From assembly GCF_000426365.1 (NCBI RefSeq), contig NZ_AUFF01000009.1, positions 1-64,000 on the forward strand: a stretch of 64,000 bases of DNA, in the 5' to 3' direction. A model generated the notes under the pieces. It was not told the DNA's origin. It made no database searches and was given only the letters and a program-made list of their open reading frames with translations. Made by a program: the position numbers and the translations under genes. Origin of the DNA: Arenimonas composti TR7-09 = DSM 18010 (GTDB lineage: Bacteria > Pseudomonadota > Gammaproteobacteria > Xanthomonadales > Xanthomonadaceae). This document shows, one piece after another, positions 55,468 to 64,000 of this stretch (position 1 is the stretch's first letter; every line of letters begins with the position of its first letter).

Positions 55468-58098
55468 ATGAACCTCGACGAGTCCGGTCCCGGCGACAGC
55501 GCCGCGCCGCAGGTCAAACCCCTGCTGCGCACGGTGCTGCTCGCCGACATCGTCGACTCGACGGCGCTCGTCGAGCGCCTCGGCGACATGCGTGCGGCGC
55601 TGCTGCTGCAGAAGCACGACCAGCTGCTGCGGCAGTCGATCCAGTTCTGCCACGGCCAGCTGATCGACAAGGCCGACGGCGTGCTGGCGCTGTTCGAACG
55701 GCCGATCCAGGCGCTGGATTTCGCGCTGCGCTACCAGCGCGGCCTGCGCGAGCTCGGGCAGGCCGAGGGCATGTCCCTGCGCGTCCGCATCGGCGTGCAC
55801 GTCGGCGACGTCATGATGTGGGCGAACGAGCCCCAGCACGTGCGCGCCGGCGCCAAGCCCTTCGAGGTCGAGGGCCTGGCCAAGCCGGTCGCGGCGCGGC
55901 TGATGAACCTGGCGCTGCCGGGACAGATCCTGATGTCGGGCATGGCGCAGAACCTGTGCCAGCGCGCCGTCGGCGAGCTCGGCGAGGCCGGCCGCGAGCT
56001 GCGTTTCGTGCTGCACGGCCGCTACCGGTTCAAGGGCGTGCCGGCGCCGATGCTGGTGCACGAGGTCGGCGAGCCGGGGCTGTCGCCGCTGCGGGCACCG
56101 GATTCCGGGCCGAAGGCCTGGCGCGAGCTGCCGCTGTGGCGGCGGCCGCCGGTGCTGGCGCTGGAGCTGTTGCTGGTCGGCGTGCTGGTGCTCGGCGGCG
56201 TGTGGTCGACGCTGCGGGCGCCGCCGGCGATCGCGTTCGCCGAGCGCGACTGGGTCGTCGTCGCCGACCTGCAGAACCGCACCGGCGAGGCGCTGTTCGA
56301 CGACTCGCTCGACACCGCGCTGCGCGTCGGCCTCGAGCAGTCGCGACACATCAACCTGGTGTCGGAACTGCAGATCGACCGCGCACTGGCCCGCATGCAG
56401 CGGCCGGGGCAGCCGGTCGACCGCCAGCTGGCGACCGAACTCGCGCTGCGCGAGGGCGCGCGGGCGGTGATCCTGCCGACGGTCGCCGAGGTCGGCGGCG
56501 TGATCCGGGTGAGCCTGGAAGTCATCGACCCACGCAGTGGCGTCACCGTCTACAGCGAGAGCGCCGACGCCCGCGACGCGGCGCAGGTGCTCGACGCCCT
56601 CGACGACAACACCCGCCGCATCCGTGGCCACCTCGGCGAGGCGATCGCCGCGATCGACGCCACCAGCGAACCGCTCGAGCAGGTCACCACCGGCAATCTC
56701 GAGGCGCTGCGGGCGTTCTCGCTGGGGGTGCAGGCGCGCTACCGCGGCAGGCTGGACGAGGCGCGCCAGCTCTTCGAGGAAGCGATCCGGCTCGACCCGA
56801 GCTTCGCGATGGCGCACCTGCAGCTGGCCTTCATGCGCTATGTCGACAACGATGCCACGGGCACCCGCCACTTCGTCGACCTGGCCGCGCAGAACCGCAC
56901 CCACCTGACCCGGCGCGAGCAGCTGTTCCTCGACGCCGCCGCGGCGACCCTCGACGAGCCGGAACTGGCGCTGGAAAAGTTCCGCCTGCTCGCCAGCCTG
57001 TATCCGGAGGAATTCCGCGCCTACGGCAACTACGCCTGGTTCGCGCACTACGACCTGCTGCAGACCGAGAAGGGCCTGGCGCAGCTGACGCCGGCGCTGA
57101 CGCCGCGCAATCCGCGCGCCGGGCAGGCGCACTACACCGCCGGCGTGCTGAACCTGGCGCTCGACCGCTACGCCGAGGCGCAGAACCATTTCGAGCAGGC
57201 CAGCCTGCTCGGCGTCGGCGGCTTCAACCGCGAGCACGCCGAGACCTTCGTCGCCCAGCGCCGCTACGCCGACGCTGCGCGCGTGCTCGCGCTCGACAGC
57301 GCGACCGGCTCGGACGTCGTCGACCTGGAGATGCGGCTGATCGACATCAGCCTGCCGCTGGACCAGGGCGACATCGCCCAGGCGACGGCGGTCGCCGGCC
57401 AGCTCGCCGCCGCGGCCGCCGGCGCCAGCGAACTGCACCGCTGGAACCTCGAGGGCATCCGCCTTTCGGTGCGTGCGCTGGATCCGGACCCGGAATTCGC
57501 CGCCGACCTGCGAGCCCATGCCGCCGCCCAGGCCGGCCGCCTCGCCGATGGCGACGTGCTGCTGCAGCGGCATGTGCTGTTCCAGGCCCTCGCCGCCGGC
57601 TGGATGGCGGCCAACAGCGGCGACACCGTCACTGCACAGGCGATGCTCGACGTCGTCGCCGGCAACCGGCTCGTCGACACCTACCCGGCCAATGCGGGCA
57701 TGCGCCGGGCGCTGGAAGCCGAACTGGCGTTGGCCGCGGGCGATCCCGGCAAGGCGGTGGCCTTGCTGAAACGGGCGGTGACGCTGCCCGGCGCGAGCTA
57801 TTTCGAACGCGCGGTGCTGGCGCGCGCCCAGTACGCCGCCGGAGACTGGGAGGGCGCGGCCACCACCGCCGCATGGCTGGCCGACAACCGCGGTCGCGCC
57901 TTCGCCGAAAGCACCAGCATCGGCCATTGGCAGCCGATGAACGTCGTCGAGAGCACGCTCGCGCTGAAGCTGCGGGCGATGGCGCTGACCCGGGCGGGGC
58001 GTGCGAAGGAAGCGGGGGAGGCGGCGGCACGTTTCGCCGCGGCCTGGCCCGACGGGGAGAACGCCGCGATCGTGCAGCGGCGCTTCCCTGCCGACTGA
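55468..58098 (+). CDS. Class III cyclase-like/TPR membrane protein ('peptide modification system cyclase' type)
   Basis: 876 residues. N-terminal class III nucleotidyl cyclase homology domain (about 18-200): metal Asp27 in LLADIVDSTALVERLGD, second metal Asp70 in KADGVLALF, RIGVHVGDV, and the ARLMNLALPGQILMSG end. The transition-state Asn is replaced (Pro140 four residues before Arg144), so cyclase activity is doubtful. One membrane helix lies near 228-250. Then comes a region resembling TolB/FlgO-like nucleotide or sugar-binding folds (about 260-410), and TPR repeats (about 410-860). I remember this architecture as the predicted 'peptide modification system cyclase' found beside NHLP-type precursors in Xanthomonadales, and the next two genes fit. 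The stop is one base from the stop of the convergent precursor peptide gene. Confidence 0.8.
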   Translation: MNLDESGPGDSAAPQVKPLLRTVLLADIVDSTALVERLGDMRAALLLQKHDQLLRQSIQFCHGQLIDKADGVLALFERPIQALDFALRYQRGLRELGQAEGMSLRVRIGVHVGDVMMWANEPQHVRAGAKPFEVEGLAKPVAARLMNLALPGQILMSGMAQNLCQRAVGELGEAGRELRFVLHGRYRFKGVPAPMLVHEVGEPGLSPLRAPDSGPKAWRELPLWRRPPVLALELLLVGVLVLGGVWSTLRAPPAIAFAERDWVVVADLQNRTGEALFDDSLDTALRVGLEQSRHINLVSELQIDRALARMQRPGQPVDRQLATELALREGARAVILPTVAEVGGVIRVSLEVIDPRSGVTVYSESADARDAAQVLDALDDNTRRIRGHLGEAIAAIDATSEPLEQVTTGNLEALRAFSLGVQARYRGRLDEARQLFEEAIRLDPSFAMAHLQLAFMRYVDNDATGTRHFVDLAAQNRTHLTRREQLFLDAAAATLDEPELALEKFRLLASLYPEEFRAYGNYAWFAHYDLLQTEKGLAQLTPALTPRNPRAGQAHYTAGVLNLALDRYAEAQNHFEQASLLGVGGFNREHAETFVAQRRYADAARVLALDSATGSDVVDLEMRLIDISLPLDQGDIAQATAVAGQLAAAAAGASELHRWNLEGIRLSVRALDPDPEFAADLRAHAAAQAGRLADGDVLLQRHVLFQALAAGWMAANSGDTVTAQAMLDVVAGNRLVDTYPANAGMRRALEAELALAAGDPGKAVALLKRAVTLPGASYFERAVLARAQYAAGDWEGAATTAAWLADNRGRAFAESTSIGHWQPMNVVESTLALKLRAMALTRAGRAKEAGEAAARFAAAWPDGENAAIVQRRFPAD

Positions 58099-58099
58099 C

Positions 58100-58381
58100 T
58101 CAGCGGCGCGGCATTTCCAGCAGGATCGGGCTGTGCGCCGACTTGGCGGACAGCAGTTGCGCGCGCAGCGCGTCGCGGCTGGCGGCGATCGCGTCCTTGC
58201 TCGCCAGCTGGCTGACCGCCAGGCACATCCACGCGCCGCGCTGCACGCCGGCATCGGCGGCCGGGCCGTACCCGAGCGAGGCCAGCGCCTGGCGCGGATC
58301 GTTCTGGAAGGCGGCGCGGAAATCGTCGTCGGTCGCGAGCTTGTCGAGCAGCTTGTCGACGAGGCTGTCGGAAAGAGTCAT
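58100..58381 (-). CDS. NHLP-related RiPP precursor-like peptide
   Basis: 93 residues. The N-terminal part SLVDKLLDKLATDDDFRAAFQNDPRQALASLGY is the nitrile-hydratase-alpha-like leader pattern (DDxFRxxFxxDPxxALxxLG) known from NHLP precursor families and from the 'putative modified peptide' group of Xanthomonadales. The C-terminal part (about 48-93) has one Cys (Cys52 in GAWMCLAVSQ), seven Ser, no Thr, and ends PILLEMPRR. It is convergent with the cyclase-like gene and divergent from the SagB-like dehydrogenase gene. A Shine-Dalgarno AGGGGA is seven bases upstream of ATG 58381. The modification site and final product are unknown. Confidence 0.8.
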   Translation of the reverse strand: MTLSDSLVDKLLDKLATDDDFRAAFQNDPRQALASLGYGPAADAGVQRGAWMCLAVSQLASKDAIAASRDALRAQLLSAKSAHSPILLEMPRR

Positions 58382-58401
58382 GCGTTGTTCCCCTGGCTGG
58401 C

Positions 58402-58469
58402 GCAAGGCGCCTGAAAACGCCGGTTCGCCACGCGGCCACCGCGGTCGCGCCGCGCCGGCGGCGCCTTGC
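58402..58469. promoter_or_regulatory. Inverted repeat in the divergent precursor / dehydrogenase region
   Basis: The perfect 10-bp dyad GCAAGGCGCC (58402-58411) and GGCGCCTTGC (58460-58469) has 48 bases between the arms. It lies between the starts of the precursor peptide (minus) and the dehydrogenase (plus), so it is a candidate shared operator. Confidence 0.45.
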
Positions 58470-58522
58470 ACGATATCGCGCGTCGCTGGCACTGTCACCG
58501 CCCGTCCGGCGAGGGAAAGCGC

Positions 58523-59728
58523 ATGCGCGTGCGTCGTTGTGCCCATCTGATGCTCGAGCTCGACGAGGAGCCGCGCTTCGCGTTCGCGAGCCTGCTGTCC
58601 GGCGGCGACGGCCTCGATCGCAGCCCGCGCTGGCGGGCCTTCGCGGCGCATCTTCCGGCGCCGGTCACGATCGACGCGTCGCTGCTGCCGGCACTGCAGG
58701 CGGTGTCGCGCGACGACTGGACGACGGCCGATGCGCTCGCGGAACGCTTCGGCGACGCGACCGCGCAGGCGCTGCTCGCCAGCGGCCTGCTGGTCGGCGA
58801 CGACGCCGGTCCGGACGGAGGCGAGAGCGAAATCGCCCGCGACGCTCAGCGCCGCGACGCCGCCGCGCGCGACGTCGCCTGGTGGACGCCGGCGCTGGTC
58901 GCGCAGGCACACGGCGGCTGGCACGACGTCGACATCGAGGCGCGCAACGAGGAAGGCCTGACCCTCAACAGCGAAGAGCTGGTCGACGCCTTCGGGGTTG
59001 CGCCGACGCACGACTTCCGCCGCGTTCCGGCAATGTCGCCACAGCACTTGCCGCCGCCGCGGCGCAGTGGTTTCGACGATCTGCTCGCGGCGCGCCGCAC
59101 CTGCCGCAACTTCGACCCGCAGGCGGCGCTCGACGGCGCCGCGTTCGCGACGATGCTGCGCCGGGTCTGGGGCGCCCTGGGCACGAAGACGCTCGCCCCC
59201 GGCGCGGTGGCGGTGAAGAAGACCAGCCCGGCCGGCGGTGGCCTGCACGCGGTCGAGGCCTATGTGCTCGTGCAACGCGTCGACGGCGTCGCCCCGGGTC
59301 TGTACCACTACCTGGCGCTGGCGCACGCGCTCGAGCCGCTGCAGGCACTGGCGCCGGACGCGGCGAACGCGCTGGCGCACCGCTTCGTCGCCGGCCAGCA
59401 CTGGTTCCGCGACGTGCCGGCGATGGTGGTGATGGTCGCCCGCTTCGACCGGCTGTTCTGGAAATACCGCCGCCACACCAAGGCCTGGCGCGTCGTCCAT
59501 CTCGATGTCGGCCACCTGTCGCAGACGATGTACCTGTCCGCGGCCGAGCTCGGACTCGGCGCCTTCGTCACCGCCGCGATCAACGACCGGGCCGTCGACG
59601 CCGCCCTCGGCCTGCCGCCGCTGCGCGAAGCGGCGATCGCGATCGTCGGCTTCGGCGCCCGCTCGGCGGAGACGACGGTGATGGAACTCGACGACTACGA
59701 CGAGGTGCGAATAACGAGGGAAGAGTAA
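58523..59728 (+). CDS. SagB-related peptide-maturation dehydrogenase
   Basis: 401 residues from ATG 58523, with GAGGGA six bases upstream (an upstream TTG at 58466 is unlikely). Residues about 180-395 are a nitroreductase-like FMN domain of the SagB type: LLAARRTCRNFDPQAAL, VKKTSPAGGGLHAVEAYVLVQ, GLYHYLALAHALEPL, VHLDVGHLSQTMYLSAAELGLGAFVTAAIND. In thiazole/oxazole-modified peptides SagB oxidises azolines to azoles; here no YcaO cyclodehydratase is nearby, so the reaction may differ. The N-terminal 180 residues have no recognised domain and may bind the leader. It is the divergent partner of the NHLP precursor. Confidence 0.85.
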   Translation: MRVRRCAHLMLELDEEPRFAFASLLSGGDGLDRSPRWRAFAAHLPAPVTIDASLLPALQAVSRDDWTTADALAERFGDATAQALLASGLLVGDDAGPDGGESEIARDAQRRDAAARDVAWWTPALVAQAHGGWHDVDIEARNEEGLTLNSEELVDAFGVAPTHDFRRVPAMSPQHLPPPRRSGFDDLLAARRTCRNFDPQAALDGAAFATMLRRVWGALGTKTLAPGAVAVKKTSPAGGGLHAVEAYVLVQRVDGVAPGLYHYLALAHALEPLQALAPDAANALAHRFVAGQHWFRDVPAMVVMVARFDRLFWKYRRHTKAWRVVHLDVGHLSQTMYLSAAELGLGAFVTAAINDRAVDAALGLPPLREAAIAIVGFGARSAETTVMELDDYDEVRITREE

Positions 59729-59795
59729 CGAGTAACGAGGGTGGCCGGCGCTGCGCGCGAAGGGCTCGTCTGCCGCCTGCCTCGTACGGACTAGC
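59708..59795. repeat. TAACGAG-type repeat plus CGTACGGACTAG fragment
   Basis: 59712-59742 contains repeated AACGAGGG / AGTAACGAG units. The dehydrogenase stop TAA (59726-59728) is inside. 59783-59795 (CGTACGGACTAG) resembles the TACGAACTAC family and carries the yifB stop codon (59791-59793). Confidence 0.5.
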
Positions 59796-61299
59796 CCGGG
59801 GCACTCCGGTCGAGCATGCGGTAGCCGATCGCCTCCGCCAGGTGATCCGGGCCGATGTCGGCCGAGTCCGCGAGGTCCGCGATCGTGCGGGCGACGCGCA
59901 GGATCCGGTGCATCGCCCGCGCCGACAGTCGCAGGTTGGCCATCGCCCGTTCGAGCAGGCGCTGTTCGCGATCGGCGAGGTGGCAGGCCGCGTCCATCGC
60001 CGGCTGCGGCGCACGCGCGTTGAGGTCGCCGGCACGGGCGAGCTGGCGTTCGCGGGCGGCGAGCACGCGTTCGCGCACCACCGCGCTCGCCTCGCCGGGC
60101 GGCGCGCCCGGCCGCAGCTGTTCCGGTGGCAGGCGCGGCACCGCCAGCTGCAGGTCGATGCGGTCGAGTAGCGGCCCGGACACCTTCGCGCGGTAGCGCA
60201 GCACCTGTTCGGCGCTGCAGGTGCAGCGCCCGGACGGATCCCCGGCCCAGCCGCAGGGGCAGGGATTCATCGCCGCCACCAGCTGGAAGCGGGCAGGGAA
60301 TTCGGCCTGGCGGGCGGCCCGCGACACCCGTACCAGGCCTTCCTCGAGCGGCTGCCGCAGCACCTCCAGGGTGTGCCGTCCCCATTCGCCGAGCTCGTCG
60401 AGGAAGAGCACGCCGTTGTGCGCCAGCGAGAGTTCGCCGGGGCGCGGATTGGCGCCGCCGCCGGCGACCGCGATCGCGCTGGCGAGGTGGTGCGGGGCGC
60501 GGAACGGGCGCTGCCGCCAGCGTGCGAGGTCGATGCCGCGGGCGCCGACCGAATGGATCGCGGCGGTCTCCAGCGCCTCGGCCTCACTGGCCGGCGGCAG
60601 CAGGCCGGGCAGGCGGGAGGCGAGGAGCGTCTTGCCGCAGCCGGGTGGGCCGACCAGCAGCAGGTGATGGCCGCCGGCCGCGGCGATTTCCAGCGCCCGC
60701 CGGCCACCGGCCTGGCCGCGTACATCCGCGAGGTCGGGCAGCGGCAGCGGTGCCAACTCGGCCGCCGTCACCGCGCGCGGCAGCTCGCGCTGCAGGCGCA
60801 GCCAGGCCACGACTTCCGCCAGCGTGCGCGCGGTCCAGGCGCGCCCGCTGCCGGCCAGCGCGGCTTCGGCGCCATTACCGGCAGGCAGCAGCAGCCGGCG
60901 GCCCTCGGCGGCGACGGCCAGCGCCGCCGGCAGCACACCGTCGACCGGCTTGAGTTCGCCGGTCAGCGCCAGTTCGCCGAGCAGCTCCAGATCGGCCAGC
61001 CCCTGCACCGGCAACTGGCCGCTGGCGGCGAGGATGCCGAGCGCGATCGCCAGGTCGAAGCGGCCGCCCTCCTTCGGAAGGTCGGCCGGCGCGAGGTTCA
61101 CGGTGATGCGCCGCTGCGGGAAGTCCAGCTGGCTGTTGACGATCGCCGCCCGCACGCGTTCGCGGCTCTCGCGCACCGCCGCGGCCGGCAGCCCGACCAG
61201 GGTGAAGTTCGGCAGGCCGCCACCGAGGTGCACCTCGACCCGGACGGCGGGCGCGCGCACGCCCGTCCGGGCGCGGCTGTGGGCCAGCGCCAGGTTCAT
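59791..61299 (-). CDS. comM: YifB/ComM family Mg-chelatase-like AAA+ ATPase
   Basis: 502 residues. N-terminal domain with the family start NLALAHSRARTGVRAPAVRVEVHL and GLPNFTLVGLPAAAVRESRERVRAAI. Walker A is GPPGCGKTLL, the FRAPHH sensor region follows, Walker B is VLFLDELGEW, and the C-terminal Mg-chelatase-like domain has FQLVAAMNPCPCGW with a CPCG motif. ComM promotes branch migration during natural transformation. I chose ATG 61299 because the family starts there. The gene and ubiK lie on one strand 16 bases apart. Confidence 0.94.
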   Translation of the reverse strand: MNLALAHSRARTGVRAPAVRVEVHLGGGLPNFTLVGLPAAAVRESRERVRAAIVNSQLDFPQRRITVNLAPADLPKEGGRFDLAIALGILAASGQLPVQGLADLELLGELALTGELKPVDGVLPAALAVAAEGRRLLLPAGNGAEAALAGSGRAWTARTLAEVVAWLRLQRELPRAVTAAELAPLPLPDLADVRGQAGGRRALEIAAAGGHHLLLVGPPGCGKTLLASRLPGLLPPASEAEALETAAIHSVGARGIDLARWRQRPFRAPHHLASAIAVAGGGANPRPGELSLAHNGVLFLDELGEWGRHTLEVLRQPLEEGLVRVSRAARQAEFPARFQLVAAMNPCPCGWAGDPSGRCTCSAEQVLRYRAKVSGPLLDRIDLQLAVPRLPPEQLRPGAPPGEASAVVRERVLAARERQLARAGDLNARAPQPAMDAACHLADREQRLLERAMANLRLSARAMHRILRVARTIADLADSADIGPDHLAEAIGYRMLDRSAPG

Positions 61300-61315
61300 C
61301 GCGGTGGCGGAACGC

Positions 61316-61582
61316 TCAGCCGGCGCCGGGATCGGGCGCGGCGCGCTTCGTTTCGAGTTCGGCGAGCTGGCGCTCGAGGGCGTCGAGTTTCTCGCGCGTG
61401 CGCAACAGCACCGCGCGCTGCACCTCGAACTCCTCGCGCGTGACCAGGTCGAGCTTGCCGAGACCGGCCTGCAGCGTGGCACGGAAGTTCTGCTCGAGAT
61501 CGGAACGCGCATCGCGCAGCCCGGGCGGCACGAGATCGCCGAGCTTGCGCGCGAGGTCGTCGATGGTCTTGAGGTCGATCAT
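61316..61582 (-). CDS. ubiK: Ubiquinone biosynthesis accessory factor UbiK (YqiC/BMFP family)
   Basis: 88 residues from ATG 61582: IDLKTIDDLARKLGDLVPPGLRDARSDLEQNFRATLQAGLGKLDLVTREEFEVQRAVLLRTREKL is the BMFP/YqiC pattern, an amphipathic N-terminal helix followed by a trimerising coiled coil. UbiK with UbiJ helps assemble the aerobic coenzyme Q complex. Longer upstream frames add only shadow sequence. It precedes comM on the minus strand. Confidence 0.9.
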   Translation of the reverse strand: MIDLKTIDDLARKLGDLVPPGLRDARSDLEQNFRATLQAGLGKLDLVTREEFEVQRAVLLRTREKLDALERQLAELETKRAAPDPGAG

Positions 61583-61715
61583 TGCTGCGGCTCCATCCAT
61601 GGTCTTCGCGACCACATTGCCGCGGAAATTCGCCTGCCGGAAGCGGCGACGGCGTGAATCCCGTGTAGGAAATCCGCGCGCCCCGGCCGCGTCGGCACGG
61701 TTCGTCGCGGGGATC

Positions 61716-61731
61716 GACATGAAAACATGTC
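61716..61731 (+). promoter_or_regulatory. Perfect dyad upstream of amtB-glnK
   Basis: GACATG-AAAA-CATGTC is a perfect 6-4-6 inverted repeat about 90 bases before the amtB start, in an otherwise gene-free 240-base region. It may be a regulator site; its protein is unknown. Confidence 0.35.
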
Positions 61732-61821
61732 CGCCCGCGAGCAATCAATTGCCCTTCGCTGGGGCAGCTTCGGTTTCGTCCCCGACGTCTTCCCGATACC
61801 TGATTCCAGGAGGTGTTCCCG

Positions 61822-63463
<1,642 letters not shown>

Positions 63464-63470
63464 GCGGCCA

Positions 63471-63503
63471 GCGGCCGCGGCGGGCTCAGGCCGCCGCGGC
63501 CGC
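63471..63503. terminator. GC-rich hairpin between glnK and speE
   Basis: A perfect 13-bp stem pairs 63471-63483 with 63491-63503 around a GCTCAGG loop, between convergent genes. No T-run on either side, so it is a possible but weak two-way terminator. Confidence 0.4.
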
Positions 63504-63529
63504 GCTTCGCGTTTCGATCGGGAGCCGCC

Positions 63530-64000
63530 TCAGCCGAGCGCCTTCGCCATGATCGGCGGCATCGCCAGTGCACCCTGGTGCACGTCGGCGGTGTAGTACT
63601 GGGTTTCGAAGGGCTTCGCCGCGGCATCGGCCTTGCGGAACGCGGTGAGGTCACGCGCTTCCTTCGCCGCGATCGTGCAGCTCCACCAGCCGGTCGGGTA
63701 GCAGGGCTGCGGGAAGGGCAGGGTGCGGAAGGCGACGAAACCGGCGTCGCGCATCGCCTCGCGCATGTCCAGGATCAGCGGCATCAGCGCCAGCGGCGAT
63801 TCACTCTGCTGCACCAGCAGGCCGCCCGGACGCAGCGCCTTCAGGCAGGTTTCGTAGAACGCGCGGTTGAACAGGCCCTCGGCGGGGCCGACCGGGTCGG
63901 TCGAGTCGACGATGATCACGTCGATCGATTCCGGCGCGGCGTTCTTCATGTAGGCGATGCCGTCGTCGAACATCACCGTCGCGCGCGGGTCGTCGTTGCT
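63530..64000 (-). CDS. speE: Polyamine aminopropyltransferase (spermidine synthase), C-terminal part
   Basis: 156 residues visible; the gene continues past base 64000. The part begins in SNDDPRATVMFDDGIAYMKN. The catalytic region VIIVDSTDPVGPAEGLFNRAFYETCLKALRPGGLLVQQSESP contains the conserved Asp of the aminopropyltransferase signature (DSTDPVGP). The C-terminal FRTLPFPQPCYPTGWWSCTIAAK is typical for bacterial spermidine synthase. It transfers an aminopropyl group from decarboxylated S-adenosylmethionine to putrescine. Convergent with glnK. Confidence 0.94.
   Translation of the reverse strand, partial: SNDDPRATVMFDDGIAYMKNAAPESIDVIIVDSTDPVGPAEGLFNRAFYETCLKALRPGGLLVQQSESPLALMPLILDMREAMRDAGFVAFRTLPFPQPCYPTGWWSCTIAAKEARDLTAFRKADAAAKPFETQYYTADVHQGALAMPPIMAKALG

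Noticed and set aside
58466-58522. Earlier TTG start for the SagB-like dehydrogenase
   Set aside because: No Shine-Dalgarno sequence, and the added residues overlap the right arm of the inverted repeat; ATG 58523 has GAGGGA at good distance.
61691-61710. Sigma54-like promoter upstream of amtB (GGCACG with GC further on)
   Set aside because: The spacing between the GG and GC elements is 11 and not 10, and the -12 box is poor; kept only as a weak possibility.

Overview
The window is high-GC, densely packed bacterial chromosome with about 50 genes. It has no transposase, integrase, CRISPR array or tRNA that I can see. The best guess is a gammaproteobacterium of the order Xanthomonadales (Lysobacter, Luteimonas or a relative). 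The reasons are the aceB-aceA pair with a divergent CysB-like LysR regulator, the nitrile-hydratase-leader peptide with its dedicated dehydrogenase and cyclase, the many TonB and Omp85 proteins, and dispersed TAGGAGCG...TTCAG...CGCGAT palindromes. This placement is inference; no marker gene was compared.

Layout. 1-6.5 kb: tail of a YEPR/PAPTP-repeat protein, a gene-free stretch with two opposed terminators, mnmG, a DUF2062 protein, a sialidase-like propeller and a GDSL autotransporter esterase. 6.5-7.3 kb: no gene, but two large imperfect palindromes. 7.3-12.9 kb: tamA-tamB on the minus strand. 12.9-22.0 kb: a seven-gene plus-strand operon behind a probable Fur box. It holds two TonB receptors, PepSY, DUF2271, DUF4198, ApbE and a membrane-anchored flavoreductase. 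The DUF2271 protein carries a DxxSGAT flavinylation motif, so the set reads as iron-chelate uptake plus periplasmic reduction.

22-39.8 kb is mostly housekeeping: glyQS, tatABC with an RDD protein, a SYLF protein, hemH with an alpha/beta hydrolase, a YgjP-like metalloprotease, rdgC, ttcA, a DUF465 protein, a CpeT-like lipoprotein, plsB with a lipoprotein, pyrF and a HAD phosphatase. 39.9-44.5 kb: two tandem paralogous proteins of 784 and 707 residues that I do not recognise. 44.5-54.3 kb: rep, arfB, an acyltransferase, a GT2 glycosyltransferase, an MscS channel, the LysR regulator, aceB and aceA.

54.3-59.7 kb is the most unusual part: a cNMP-binding/GGDEF protein, then a class III cyclase-like/TPR protein, a convergent NHLP-type precursor peptide and a divergent SagB-like dehydrogenase. 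The last three match what I remember as the predicted peptide-modification set of Xanthomonadales. The window closes with comM (yifB), ubiK, amtB-glnK and the end of speE.

Three families of short dispersed repeats fill most intergenic gaps. In at least seven genes the stop codon lies inside such a repeat, and in one gene a repeat arm encodes the hydrophobic core of the signal peptide.
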